Part shown: positions 17,272 to 25,113 of the stretch, piece by piece
Layout of the letters: each line of letters opens with the position of its first letter
How positions within the stretch are numbered: the first letter of the stretch is position 1
Assembly: GCF_000092125.1 (NCBI RefSeq)
Contig: NC_014212.1
Span: forward strand, 2,628,279-2,692,278
Source: Allomeiothermus silvanus DSM 9946
GTDB taxonomy: Bacteria; Deinococcota; Deinococci; Deinococcales; Thermaceae
Reading direction: 5' to 3'
Length of the DNA: 64,000 bases
Translations under genes and position numbers: made by a program
Notes under the pieces: generated by a model
The model's input: the letters and a program-made list of their open reading frames with translations, nothing else
The model's database searches: none
What the model was told of the DNA's origin: nothing

Positions 17272-17290
17272 GCTGCCGATGGGAACTCCT

Positions 17291-18178
17291 CTAAGCCACA
17301 TCAGCAGCAAGCTCATCAGCGAGGATCAGGGCCTGCTCGAGCGGTTCCCTCTTTGGCTCGACATACCCCACTAACGCCAACCGCCCCAAAAGCTGCTCCC
17401 TCAAGCCTCCCCACACCCCGACCTGGAGCGCTCCCGACTCCACTCGCAGCTCGGCAACGAGCCTGTGCGCGATACCCGACCATTGCTCGAGCAAACCCCG
17501 GCAGCGATCATCCTCCACTTCGAACACCCAGCGGGCGAAGCGGGCGTAGTCGCCGGAACTCTTGCCACGAATCCACTCCATCACCCCGCGGGGGCTCTCT
17601 AGCTCGGCCTTTAGACGCCGAGCCAGCTCGGTGTGCCGATGCCCCTCGAGGTCCCCCAGCGCCAACCGCAGGGCTTCCAGACCGAGCCAGGCCCCACCCC
17701 CTACCTCGAGCGGGAACCCCCAGCCCATCCGCCGGTAGAGTTTGCCGTCCAAACCCCGGGCTAGGGCGATACAGCCAGTCCCGACGATCAAAAGCACCCC
17801 CGGATGGCCCGCAAAGTAAGCCGCAAGGGCCAGGGTCGCGTCGCTCTGGGCCTCGAGCCGGGCGTAGGGGTGCTCGAAGCTCTCGAAAGCGATCACGTCC
17901 TCGGTGGTCGCCAAACCGGCCGAGCCGATGTGGACCAGGCAGCGCTCGGGAGCGGGCGCAATCCCAGCGGCCCCAAATGCCGCCTCGATGGCCGCGCGAA
18001 GCTCAGCGTGAGCTTGGGCTAGCCCGACCTGGCGGGGGTTAGCGCTCCCCGCGGTCCCTTTTCCGAGGATTTGTAATTCACCCCCCAGCCGCCGGGCCAG
18101 CACCGCGCGAACTTTTGTTCCACCTGCATCCACACCGACCCGGAACAGACCATCCTTTCCCTCCCCACGGGCACTCAT
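17291..18178 (-). CDS. BadF/BadG/BcrA-type sugar kinase, probable MurNAc/GlcNAc kinase
   Basis: The ATG at 18178 overlaps the stop of the GNAT gene (ATGA), so I prefer it to an in-frame start at 18211. The 295-residue product is an ASKHA-fold kinase of the BcrAD/BadFG family, with the phosphate-1 loop VGVDAGGTKVRAVL at residues 14-27, LIVGTGCIALAR for phosphate 2, and GWGFPLEVGGGAWLGLEALR. Members include human NAGK and clostridial MurK, which phosphorylates MurNAc and GlcNAc at C6. In this region it would feed MurQ with MurNAc-6-P made from MurNAc released by NamZ. Choice between MurNAc and GlcNAc is not decidable from sequence. Confidence 0.82.
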   Translation of the reverse strand: MSARGEGKDGLFRVGVDAGGTKVRAVLARRLGGELQILGKGTAGSANPRQVGLAQAHAELRAAIEAAFGAAGIAPAPERCLVHIGSAGLATTEDVIAFESFEHPYARLEAQSDATLALAAYFAGHPGVLLIVGTGCIALARGLDGKLYRRMGWGFPLEVGGGAWLGLEALRLALGDLEGHRHTELARRLKAELESPRGVMEWIRGKSSGDYARFARWVFEVEDDRCRGLLEQWSGIAHRLVAELRVESGALQVGVWGGLREQLLGRLALVGYVEPKREPLEQALILADELAADVA

Positions 18179-19194
18179 AGCTTTCGGCTGTACGCAAGAT
18201 AGCTTCGCCACGGCTTAAAGCCGATTTTCCCATAGAAGTCGGCCAAGGTAGTCCAGTCAATCACCATGCGCTGCACCCCTAGCTCCTTGAGCCGCTGAAC
18301 CCCGTAGCACAAGAGCGCAAAGCCCAACCCTCTCCCCCGCAAGTCCCTGGAAACCCCGATGGGGCCCAGCCCGCCATAGCCAGGCCCCAGGGCTTTGCGC
18401 CAGTAGATGCCGGGGCCGATCCGCCTCGAGCCCGCATGGTAGAGGTGACAAAAGCCCCAAATCCGGCCCTGGCCCTTCAGCACCAGGATGTCGGCTGGGG
18501 TGAGCTCGACCTTCAAGCGCTCCTGGGTATCGTACAACCAGCGGCCCGGAAAGTTCTCGGCCAGGAAATCCAGCAAACCGGGCACATTTTCCCGAGTACA
18601 CGAAGCGGTCTCGAGACGTGTGTTTCGCTGCGCGAAAGCAGCGAGGCCGCTGGCTTGCAAAGCGGCTCGAGCCTCCTCCGGGAGCTGGTAATCGGAGAGG
18701 TCACGGATGAGGTCTTGCTCGAGGCGGTCTTTTCCCTCGGTCTTGCGCTTCTCGAACCCATAGCCCTGAAGCAGCTCGGCGAGGCTTGAATCCTCCCGGG
18801 GCACTCCGGGGAAGAAGTGGCTGGGGTCACCCCCATACTGCACCCACTCGAACCCCTCGCGCCGGAGGGCTTCCAGGGCGTACTCGAGCAGTTTTGGCCC
18901 CAGGTCGGCCTCCCGTCCAGGCTCGACCAATACAAAGCTGATCCAGGCGTTTTTGGGGTTCTGGCTAGCCCACGACCCACCTGTCACCGGGTTCGGAGGG
19001 GTTTTCATGCTCACCGCGCCGACGATGCGCTGGCCTTCGACCGCGACCCGGGCCAGGTCGGGCCGGAAGTGCTGGGGATCGCCTACGGTCTGCTGAGCCC
19101 ATAACGCCTCATCGAGCGGAAATAGGTTTCCCCAGCGGCGGTTCCACAGCTCGAGGATGGCCGGGACATCAGAACGTTCAAACGCACGCAACAT
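18175..19194 (-). CDS. Duplicated GNAT-fold acetyltransferase coupled to the amino sugar kinase
   Basis: The 339-residue protein contains two GNAT-like halves. The N-terminal half (MLRAFERSDVPAILELWNRR to about residue 165) and the C-terminal half with GPIGVSRDLRGRGLGFALL, an intact acetyl-CoA pyrophosphate loop RGRGLG, and DFYGKIGFKPW at the end. The start at ATG 19194 lies directly next to operator 4; the longer open frame upstream lacks coding support. It is translationally coupled to the kinase gene. A role in N-acetylating glucosamine or muramic acid is a plausible guess from context, but GNAT substrates cannot be read from sequence. Confidence 0.8.
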   Translation of the reverse strand: MLRAFERSDVPAILELWNRRWGNLFPLDEALWAQQTVGDPQHFRPDLARVAVEGQRIVGAVSMKTPPNPVTGGSWASQNPKNAWISFVLVEPGREADLGPKLLEYALEALRREGFEWVQYGGDPSHFFPGVPREDSSLAELLQGYGFEKRKTEGKDRLEQDLIRDLSDYQLPEEARAALQASGLAAFAQRNTRLETASCTRENVPGLLDFLAENFPGRWLYDTQERLKVELTPADILVLKGQGRIWGFCHLYHAGSRRIGPGIYWRKALGPGYGGLGPIGVSRDLRGRGLGFALLCYGVQRLKELGVQRMVIDWTTLADFYGKIGFKPWRSYLAYSRKL

Positions 19195-19196
19195 GC

Positions 19197-19213
19197 ATAC
19201 CAAGCATATACCA
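19197..19213 (-). promoter_or_regulatory. Operator 4, at the GNAT-kinase operon promoter
   Basis: ATACCA (19197-19202), five bases and ATACCA (19208-19213) lie directly upstream of the ATG at 19194. A minus-strand -10 candidate TATGCT occupies 19203-19208, eight bases before the start, so the transcript would be nearly leaderless and the operator would cover the initiation region. This is the most exact copy of the motif and lies nearly 16 kb from the repressor gene. Confidence 0.6.
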
Positions 19214-19257
19214 CCTGCCGACCACCGCGACCATGACTGACCGCCGGTAGATGCGAG

Positions 19258-19401
19258 ATGCACCCCGAGACCTGCCAAAAGTGCTGCAAGCGGGAGAAGA
19301 CCTTCATCTACGCGGGGCTCAAGGATGACGAGGACCTCCCTTCCCAGGCCGTGAACGGCCACGTCCCTGGTTGGGCCCTTTGCAGCAGTGTACTAGGATA
19401 G
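19258..19401 (+). CDS. Small Cys-rich hypothetical protein (47 residues)
   Basis: This short frame encodes MHPETCQKCCKREKTFIYAG and 27 further residues ending in a CSSVLG tail. A CxxCC cluster at residues 6-10 and a Cys near residue 43 could bind zinc. It ends four bases before the deoC start, so it could be the first gene of that operon. The ribosome binding site is poor and I know no family, so it may also be a chance frame or the remains of a larger gene. It is too short for most gene finders. Confidence 0.35.
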   Translation: MHPETCQKCCKREKTFIYAGLKDDEDLPSQAVNGHVPGWALCSSVLG

Positions 19402-19405
19402 AAGC

Positions 19406-20065
19406 GTGAATTTAGCCCGATTCATCGACCACACCCTGCTCAAACCCACCGCCACCCCCAGCGAGATCGAGGCCCTGTGTGCAGAGGCCCGCAAACACAA
19501 GTTTTTCGGGGTCTGTGTGCAGCCTTGCTACGTGCAACTGGCCAAGGAGCTTCTCCTTGGCAGCGAGGTCAAGGTGGTCACCGTGGTCGGCTTCCCGTTA
19601 GGAGCAGCCTTGAGCGAGACCAAAGCCCTCGAGGCCGCCCAGACCGTCGCCTTAGGGGCCGACGAGATAGACATGGTGATCCACCTGGGGGCAGCCAAGG
19701 CCGGGGACTGGAAAGCTGTGGAGGCCGATATCCGAGCCGTGCGCCAAGCGGTGCCGCATCAGGTACTCAAGGTGATCCTCGAGACCGGATACCTCACCCC
19801 TGCCGAGATCAAGAAAGCCGCCAAGGCCGCCCTGGCCGCAGGGGCCGACTTCCTCAAGACCTCCACCGGATTCGGGCCGCGGGGGGCCAGCCTCGAAGAT
19901 GTGCAGATCCTGGCCGAAGTGGCCAGGGGCAAAGCCCAGGTCAAGGCCGCCGGGGGTATCCGCGACCGCGAAACCGCCCTCGCCATGATCACCGCCGGGG
20001 CCACCCGCCTCGGCACCAGCAGCGGGGTCGCTTTGCTGCACGGTCAGGCTACGAAAGGCTACTGA
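19406..20065 (+). CDS. deoC: Deoxyribose-phosphate aldolase DeoC
   Basis: The 219-residue class I aldolase starts at a GTG (MNLARFIDHTLLKPTA) and has KVILETGYL near residues 121-129 and FLKTSTGFG near 149-157, which carries the Schiff-base lysine, followed by KAAGGIRD. DeoC cleaves 2-deoxyribose-5-phosphate to glyceraldehyde-3-phosphate and acetaldehyde in nucleoside catabolism. Its stop shares a base with the ATG of the PLD-family gene (TGATG), so the two are cotranslated, an unusual pairing of nucleoside salvage with a PLD-like protein. Confidence 0.95.
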   Translation: MNLARFIDHTLLKPTATPSEIEALCAEARKHKFFGVCVQPCYVQLAKELLLGSEVKVVTVVGFPLGAALSETKALEAAQTVALGADEIDMVIHLGAAKAGDWKAVEADIRAVRQAVPHQVLKVILETGYLTPAEIKKAAKAALAAGADFLKTSTGFGPRGASLEDVQILAEVARGKAQVKAAGGIRDRETALAMITAGATRLGTSSGVALLHGQATKGY

Positions 20066-21243
20066 TGGCCCGTCGCCGGTCGCGCCGCCCATACCCACCA
20101 CTGAACGGAGCTAGCCTGTTGCTCCTGTTGGCACTACTGGGGCTTTTTCTGCTTTTCGAGTGGTGGCAGAACCGGCCCCAACCCGTTCCCGTAGCCGCCG
20201 GGGGCGTAGAGAGCTACTTTATGCCCCAAGACGGGGAACAGGCCAAGGCCCGGCTGATCGCCCTGATGGGGCAGGCCCAGACCCGGCTGGACGTGGCGGC
20301 TTTCGAGTTCCGTGACCTCGAGATCGCCCGCGCCCTGCTGGATGCCGCGCGCCGGGGGGTAGCGGTGCGGCTCTACAGCGACCGCGACTACCAGCGCGAG
20401 ACCCGCGCATACATCGTAGGGGCCGCCCAGGGCCAGCGCGGCAAGGAGCCGAAGCTGACCCGTCAGGAGGTGCAGGCCCAGATCCAGTCCATAGACCAGC
20501 GCTGCGAGCGGGTGGTAACCCTCCAGGTCTGCTACGACAGCCGCACGGCCTTCATGCACCACAAGTTCGTGATCCCCGATGCGCTGGGGGTCTGGACCGG
20601 CAGCACCAACCTCACCTGGAACGCCTTTGCCCGCAACAACGAAAATAGCCTTTGGCTGCCTTCGGCTGACCTCGCCAACGCCTACCGGGCGGAGTTTGAG
20701 GCCCTGTGGGGCGGGCTCGAGACCGGACGTGGCCAACCGGCCCGTTTCGCCTTCCCAGGCCTGAACGGCACCGTCTACTTTAGCCCCGAGGGGGGCCGGG
20801 ACGGGCGGCAGGCCATCTTGAACCGCCTGCGTGCGGTCAGGCGAGAGGTATGGATCGCAGCTTTCGTGCTCACCGACGATGAGATCGTACGGCTTTTGGG
20901 GGAAGCCGGGCGGCGCGGGGTGAAGGTGCGGGCGGTACTCGAGACCCGCAACCTCGCGGCCTCCAAGGATCAGGAGATGAAAAATGCAGGGGTGGAAGTG
21001 CGCCGGGATGCTAACCCCTATACCTTGCACGATAAGGTGATGGTGCTCGACCGCGAATGGGTGATTACCGGAAGCTATAACTTCTCCAACAATGCATTCC
21101 GCGACAACAACGAAAACTTGCTCATTTTCCAGAGCCAGCCCTTGGAGTACCAGCAACGCCAGGGGCCTGGCGGCCCTTCACTAGCTGAGCGGTACGCCCG
21201 CGAGGTGGAGGCTATTTGGAAAGTGGGCAAACCGCTGGACTGA
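20065..21243 (+). CDS. Membrane-anchored phospholipase D-like protein (two HKD motifs)
   Basis: The 392-residue product has a basic N-terminus (MARRRSRRPYPP) and one membrane span at residues 15-33, so the enzyme domain faces outside. Two PLD half-sites are intact: HHKFVIPD followed by TGSTNLTWNAFARNNEN, and LHDKVMVLD followed by TGSYNFSNNAFRDNNEN. This arrangement is typical of secreted PLD-superfamily nucleases or phosphodiesterases. Coupling to deoC suggests scavenging of extracellular DNA, with DeoC using the deoxyribose; that link is inference. Cardiolipin synthase is less likely because the protein has only one N-terminal span. Confidence 0.82.
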   Translation: MARRRSRRPYPPLNGASLLLLLALLGLFLLFEWWQNRPQPVPVAAGGVESYFMPQDGEQAKARLIALMGQAQTRLDVAAFEFRDLEIARALLDAARRGVAVRLYSDRDYQRETRAYIVGAAQGQRGKEPKLTRQEVQAQIQSIDQRCERVVTLQVCYDSRTAFMHHKFVIPDALGVWTGSTNLTWNAFARNNENSLWLPSADLANAYRAEFEALWGGLETGRGQPARFAFPGLNGTVYFSPEGGRDGRQAILNRLRAVRREVWIAAFVLTDDEIVRLLGEAGRRGVKVRAVLETRNLAASKDQEMKNAGVEVRRDANPYTLHDKVMVLDREWVITGSYNFSNNAFRDNNENLLIFQSQPLEYQQRQGPGGPSLAERYAREVEAIWKVGKPLD

Positions 21244-21376
21244 AATTGCTTTGCGCAGCAAACACGTATTTAGGCTTCTCTCGGTCTCATCCATATCAGG
21301 AGGGGTTAGGGGATATCTGGTAATCTGGGGCAGTTTGAAGCCCCAGTGCGGGCCCACTCGGCTAAACGATATAACC

Positions 21377-21988
21377 ATGTCAGACTCGAGACCCAAAATC
21401 GTGTTGGCTTCGGCTAGCCCCCGCCGGGCGGAGTTGCTCTCCCGGCTGGGATTGCCGTTCGTGGTGCGGGCTTCGGGGGTGGACGAATCAGGCCTCGAGC
21501 ACCTCACCCCTCCCGAGCAAGCCCTCGAACTCGCCCGGCTTAAAGCGCGCTCGGTGGGGCAACCGGGTGAATGGGTGCTGGCTGCCGATACGCTGGTGGC
21601 GCTGCAAGAGCGGGTTTTGGCAAAACCTGCCGACCAAGCCGAGTACCGCCATTTTATCAGGCTTCTCTCAGGGCGCGGCCATACCGTGTTTACCGGTTTC
21701 GCCTTGCGCGACCCTAAAGGAAGAGAATGGATAGGCGTAGAGGCTACCCAGGTGTTCTTCCGTGAGCTAGCGGACTGGGAGATCGAGTGGTACGTGGCTT
21801 CCGGCGAGGGAATGGATAAGGCCGGAGGCTACGGCGTACAGGGAAAAGGCATGGTGCTGGTAGAGCGGATCGTGGGGGACTTCTACACGGTGATGGGGCT
21901 GCCGGTAGCCCGGGTTTGGAAAGCCTTGGTTCAAGCAGGCTTTCCGCTCGCACTCCCCGCCGCGAACGAGGCAGGCAGCGATGACTGA
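21377..21988 (+). CDS. maf: Maf-like nucleotide pyrophosphatase
   Basis: The start at ATG 21377 removes a 42-residue upstream extension without family similarity. The 203-residue product begins PKIVLASASPRRAELLSRLG, the Maf signature, and contains VLAADTLVAL and the late GYGVQGKGMVLVERIVGDFYTVMG segment (core GDFYTVMGLPV). Maf proteins hydrolyse modified or canonical NTPs and are linked to septum formation in Bacillus. It overlaps mreC by eight bases and opens the cell-shape operon. Confidence 0.93.
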   Translation: MSDSRPKIVLASASPRRAELLSRLGLPFVVRASGVDESGLEHLTPPEQALELARLKARSVGQPGEWVLAADTLVALQERVLAKPADQAEYRHFIRLLSGRGHTVFTGFALRDPKGREWIGVEATQVFFRELADWEIEWYVASGEGMDKAGGYGVQGKGMVLVERIVGDFYTVMGLPVARVWKALVQAGFPLALPAANEAGSDD

Positions 21989-22772
21989 GCGGGTATTGCG
22001 GCGGCTTTTGCTATTGGGGTTGATGGTCTTGGCTTTGGTGCTCTCGAGCCTCACCCGCTCCTATACCCCCACCCTGCCCGGTGAGTTCGCCGCTCGGATC
22101 GCCCCGCTGTTCGGATGGAGCTACCGGGTGGGGCAAAACCTCCGTGGGGCCATAGCCGCCATCGCAGACCGCCGGGATCTACGGGCCGAGAACCAGGCCC
22201 TGCGTGAGAAAGCAAGCGGGCTCGAGGAGGAAAATACCCGCCTTAGGGTGCAGGTGCGCCAACTTGCCGCCGCGCTCAGGGTCAAGGCCGAGCAAGCTCC
22301 TCAGGTGGTGGCGGTAGCCCCAGTAGTGGGCGAAGACCCCTCCGGATTGTATCGGCGCTTATTTTTGGGAATCGGCAGCAACCAGGGCCTGCGGGTGGGG
22401 ATGCCGGTCACCTCGACCGCCGGGCTGGTGGGCATCATCACCGAGGTCACCCCCACCGGCGCGGTAGTGCGGACCATACTTGACCCTGAATCGCGCGTAG
22501 GGGTACGGCTGATGGACGCCCCAGGGCGGGGGATTGCCTATGGGCAACCGCCCGGCAAGCTACGGGCGGAGTTCGCCGCCGAGGCCAAGGTCAAACCCGG
22601 TGACTGGGTGCTCTCAGGAGCCTTACAGGGCCTCTTCCCGGCGGGCATCCGGGTCGGGCAGGTGGAAGAGGTTATCCCCCACCCACCTGGGGCTTTGCGC
22701 CAGGAGGTGGTGGTAAAACCGGCAGTGTCGCTTTCTTTACTGGAAGAGGTGGTGGTCCTCCGCTCCCTATGA
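21981..22772 (+). CDS. mreC: Rod shape-determining protein MreC
   Basis: The 263-residue protein has one N-terminal membrane span (LLLLGLMVLALVLSSL), a coiled coil at about residues 60-100 (DLRAENQALREKASGLEEEN) and the MreC beta domains from VVAVAPVVGEDPSGLYRRLF onward. MreC forms the periplasmic scaffold that links MreB filaments to PBP2. It overlaps maf upstream and mreD downstream, so the operon is translated as a block. mreB is not in this window. Confidence 0.95.
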   Translation: MTERVLRRLLLLGLMVLALVLSSLTRSYTPTLPGEFAARIAPLFGWSYRVGQNLRGAIAAIADRRDLRAENQALREKASGLEEENTRLRVQVRQLAAALRVKAEQAPQVVAVAPVVGEDPSGLYRRLFLGIGSNQGLRVGMPVTSTAGLVGIITEVTPTGAVVRTILDPESRVGVRLMDAPGRGIAYGQPPGKLRAEFAAEAKVKPGDWVLSGALQGLFPAGIRVGQVEEVIPHPPGALRQEVVVKPAVSLSLLEEVVVLRSL

Positions 22773-23248
22773 GACCGATTCTACTGCTGGCATTCACCTT
22801 CTTGCTGCAAAGCCTAATCTCGGGCTTGCTGCCGGGCTGGGTCTCCCCTCCCGACCTACCCTTTCTGGCCACCTTGGCCATCGCTGCCAGGGTATCGCCC
22901 TATGCTGGGCTGGTCATCGCCTTCGCGGTTGGTCTGCTGATGGATCTCTCGGCGGCGGGCTATCCCGGACTCAATGTGGTGGGCTACCTGCTGGGAACCT
23001 ATGTATTTTACCGACTCTCGCGTGCTTTCCACTGGGACGAGCCACTGGGTCAGTTCGCGGTGCTGGCAGGAAGCTTGCTCACTAAATGGCTGGGTTATTT
23101 GCTGATGGTGTACTGGTTGCGGGGCGAGCCCTTTGGCTTTTTGAGCATCACCCCGGTCTTTGTGTCTGAGGGCATCCTGACCCTGCTGGTGGCCCCTTTC
23201 TTCCTGAGGTTGGCCAGGAGCAGTCTGGGAAATCCCCGTTATGAATAG
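22769..23248 (+). CDS. mreD: Rod shape-determining protein MreD
   Basis: This 159-residue, very hydrophobic protein has about five membrane spans and the MreD-like GLLMDLSAAGYPGLNVVGYL segment. Its position between mreC and the PBP2 gene, with a four-base overlap on one side and an eight-base overlap on the other, supports the call more than sequence identity does, because MreD proteins diverge quickly. Confidence 0.9.
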   Translation: MRPILLLAFTFLLQSLISGLLPGWVSPPDLPFLATLAIAARVSPYAGLVIAFAVGLLMDLSAAGYPGLNVVGYLLGTYVFYRLSRAFHWDEPLGQFAVLAGSLLTKWLGYLLMVYWLRGEPFGFLSITPVFVSEGILTLLVAPFFLRLARSSLGNPRYE

Positions 23249-25058
23249 CCGCCTGCTGCTGCTCTTGCTTTTGGTCTACACGGTGTTGGGCCTATACGGC
23301 CTGCGGCTGTGGCAGTTACAGGTGGTGGAGTACGAGCGGTACTCTACCCAGAGCCGAGGTAACTATGTGCGCACCGAGCCCATCACCGCCCCCCGGGGGC
23401 GTATCTTCGACCGCAACGGCAAGCTCATCGCCGATAACCGTATGGCGGTGGACCTGGTCTACCAGGGCGGCGAGGTGGAGTTCAAGGAGCGCATCCTGGC
23501 CTTGCTGGGGCTTTCTGAGCTACCCAAGCCCGAACGCGGCCAGGAGGTCATTGTCAAGGCCAACCTCCCGGAGGGCCTCATCCCCACCCTGGCCGAACTC
23601 ACCGCGGGGCAGAAAAACCTGAGGTTGGTGGAACGTCTCGAGCGCAACTACCCCCGTCCGATCTCGGGCTCGGTGCTGGGCTACGTGCAGCTTGCCAACG
23701 CCCTCCAGGTCAAACAAGGCTACGACCCCGACGAGCTGGTGGGGGTCTCGGGGCTCGAGGGCGGCCTGGAGAACACCCTGCGCGGTACCCGTGGAGCCCG
23801 GCTGGTGGAGGTGAACGCTCGTGGCGAACGCATCCGCAGCCAGGTAATCCGCCCGCCCCTCCCCGGCAAGGACGTCTACCTGACCCTCGACTACGATTTG
23901 CAAAAAGCCGCCGAAAAGGCCTTGGCGGACTCGCTCGAGGACCTCCATAAGGGCCGCAAACGCTACGGCCTGCCGCTCGACCAAAAGCCCAAAGGGGCCA
24001 TTATCGCGGTGGATCCGCGTACCGGTGAGGTGCTGGCTATGGCCACCGCTCCCACCTTCGACCCCAATCTTTTCGCCCGCCGCCCCACTCCCCGCGAAGA
24101 AATCCAGCGGCTCATCCAAGATCCTGACAAACCCCTCTTCAACCGAGCGGTTCTGCCCTACGCACCGGGTTCGACCTTCAAGCTGGTGACCAGCAGTATG
24201 TTACTGGAAAAGGGGTACGCCACCCCTGGAACCATCTACACCTGCACCGCCGCCTTCACGGTGGGCCGCTTTACCATGCGCAACTGGGCCCACCGCAACA
24301 TGGGTCCCATGACCGTCAAGGGGGCTATTGCCAACAGCTGCAACACCTGGTACTTCCAGGCGGTGTGGAACGCCCCTCCAGGCTCAGCCCCGCTGGTGGA
24401 TGACATCGCCGCCCGGGCCAAGGAAATGGGAATCGGTCGGCCCACCGGGCTCGAGATCCCCGAACGTTCAGGCTTTCTGCCGACTCGAGCTTGGAAGCGC
24501 GCGACCTTCGACGAGCCCTGGTACCCCGGCGAGACTCTGAGCGTGGCTATCGGGCAGGGGCCGGTGCTGGCCACCCCGGCGGAGATTGCCCGTATGCTCT
24601 CGACGATCGCCATGTCGGGCCGCCAACCTGAGCTGCACTTGGTCAAACGCATCGGCGATACACCGATTTCTCCGCGTATCTCTCAGGTTCCCGGTACCCA
24701 CTGGGCCGAACTGCAGGAGGGCCTGCGCCAGACCGTCACTGAGGGCACAGCAAGCTTCCAGCTAAAGGATTTCCCGGTACCCACTGCAGGTAAAACTGGT
24801 ACCGCTGAGATCCCCGGAAAACGCATGGGGCTATCCCACGCCTGGTACATGGGTTATGGCCCGGTGGATCCCAACGATCCTCGCCCTCCCCTATTGGTAG
24901 TGGCTTTTTTCGAGAATGGCGGGGAGGGCAGCGGGGTAGCCTTACCTGCGGCAAAAAAAGTGATGAGTGCTTTCTGGAAGGTGAACACCGGGTCCCCCGC
25001 CCAGCCGAGCCCTGCGCCCATCCCCCAACCCACCCCCCCGAGCGCAGCTCGCCCTTAG
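23241..25058 (+). CDS. mrdA: Penicillin-binding protein 2 (elongation transpeptidase)
   Basis: The 605-residue class B PBP has an N-terminal anchor (LLLLLLLVYTVLGLYGLRLW), the dimerisation domain with APRGRIFDRNGKLIADNR, and the transpeptidase domain with SxxK at Ser311-Lys314 (PGSTFKLV), SCN at 366-368 and KTG at 518-520. It crosslinks lateral wall during elongation with RodA and MreC/D. RodA is not encoded beside it here. The C-terminus ends in a proline-rich tail (PAQPSPAPIPQPTPPS) that may extend from the catalytic domain. Confidence 0.95.
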   Translation: MNSRLLLLLLLVYTVLGLYGLRLWQLQVVEYERYSTQSRGNYVRTEPITAPRGRIFDRNGKLIADNRMAVDLVYQGGEVEFKERILALLGLSELPKPERGQEVIVKANLPEGLIPTLAELTAGQKNLRLVERLERNYPRPISGSVLGYVQLANALQVKQGYDPDELVGVSGLEGGLENTLRGTRGARLVEVNARGERIRSQVIRPPLPGKDVYLTLDYDLQKAAEKALADSLEDLHKGRKRYGLPLDQKPKGAIIAVDPRTGEVLAMATAPTFDPNLFARRPTPREEIQRLIQDPDKPLFNRAVLPYAPGSTFKLVTSSMLLEKGYATPGTIYTCTAAFTVGRFTMRNWAHRNMGPMTVKGAIANSCNTWYFQAVWNAPPGSAPLVDDIAARAKEMGIGRPTGLEIPERSGFLPTRAWKRATFDEPWYPGETLSVAIGQGPVLATPAEIARMLSTIAMSGRQPELHLVKRIGDTPISPRISQVPGTHWAELQEGLRQTVTEGTASFQLKDFPVPTAGKTGTAEIPGKRMGLSHAWYMGYGPVDPNDPRPPLLVVAFFENGGEGSGVALPAAKKVMSAFWKVNTGSPAQPSPAPIPQPTPPSAARP

Positions 25059-25100
25059 GCGCGGGAAGGGTAGGTTTCCTATCTTTCTGTCCTCTAATGG

Positions 25101-25113
25101 TATAACAATCCCG
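25101..25113 (+). promoter_or_regulatory. Leaderless promoter of minC
   Basis: TATAAC (25101-25106) ends seven bases before the ATG at 25114, the spacing expected when transcription starts at the start codon. No clear -35 box is visible. It would let minC be expressed independently of the mre operon. Confidence 0.5.

Noticed and set aside
17272-17290. Terminator between the convergent SpoIID and kinase genes
   Set aside because: The 19-base gap has no inverted repeat.
19477-20064. Long open frame continuous with the PLD-family gene
   Set aside because: It is a shifted reading of deoC with Arg/Gly-rich composition; the true start is ATG 20065.
25094-25106. Possible fifth GntR operator at minC (TGGTAT)
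   Set aside because: Only one half-site is present and it coincides with the minC -10 region; the 11-base partner is missing.
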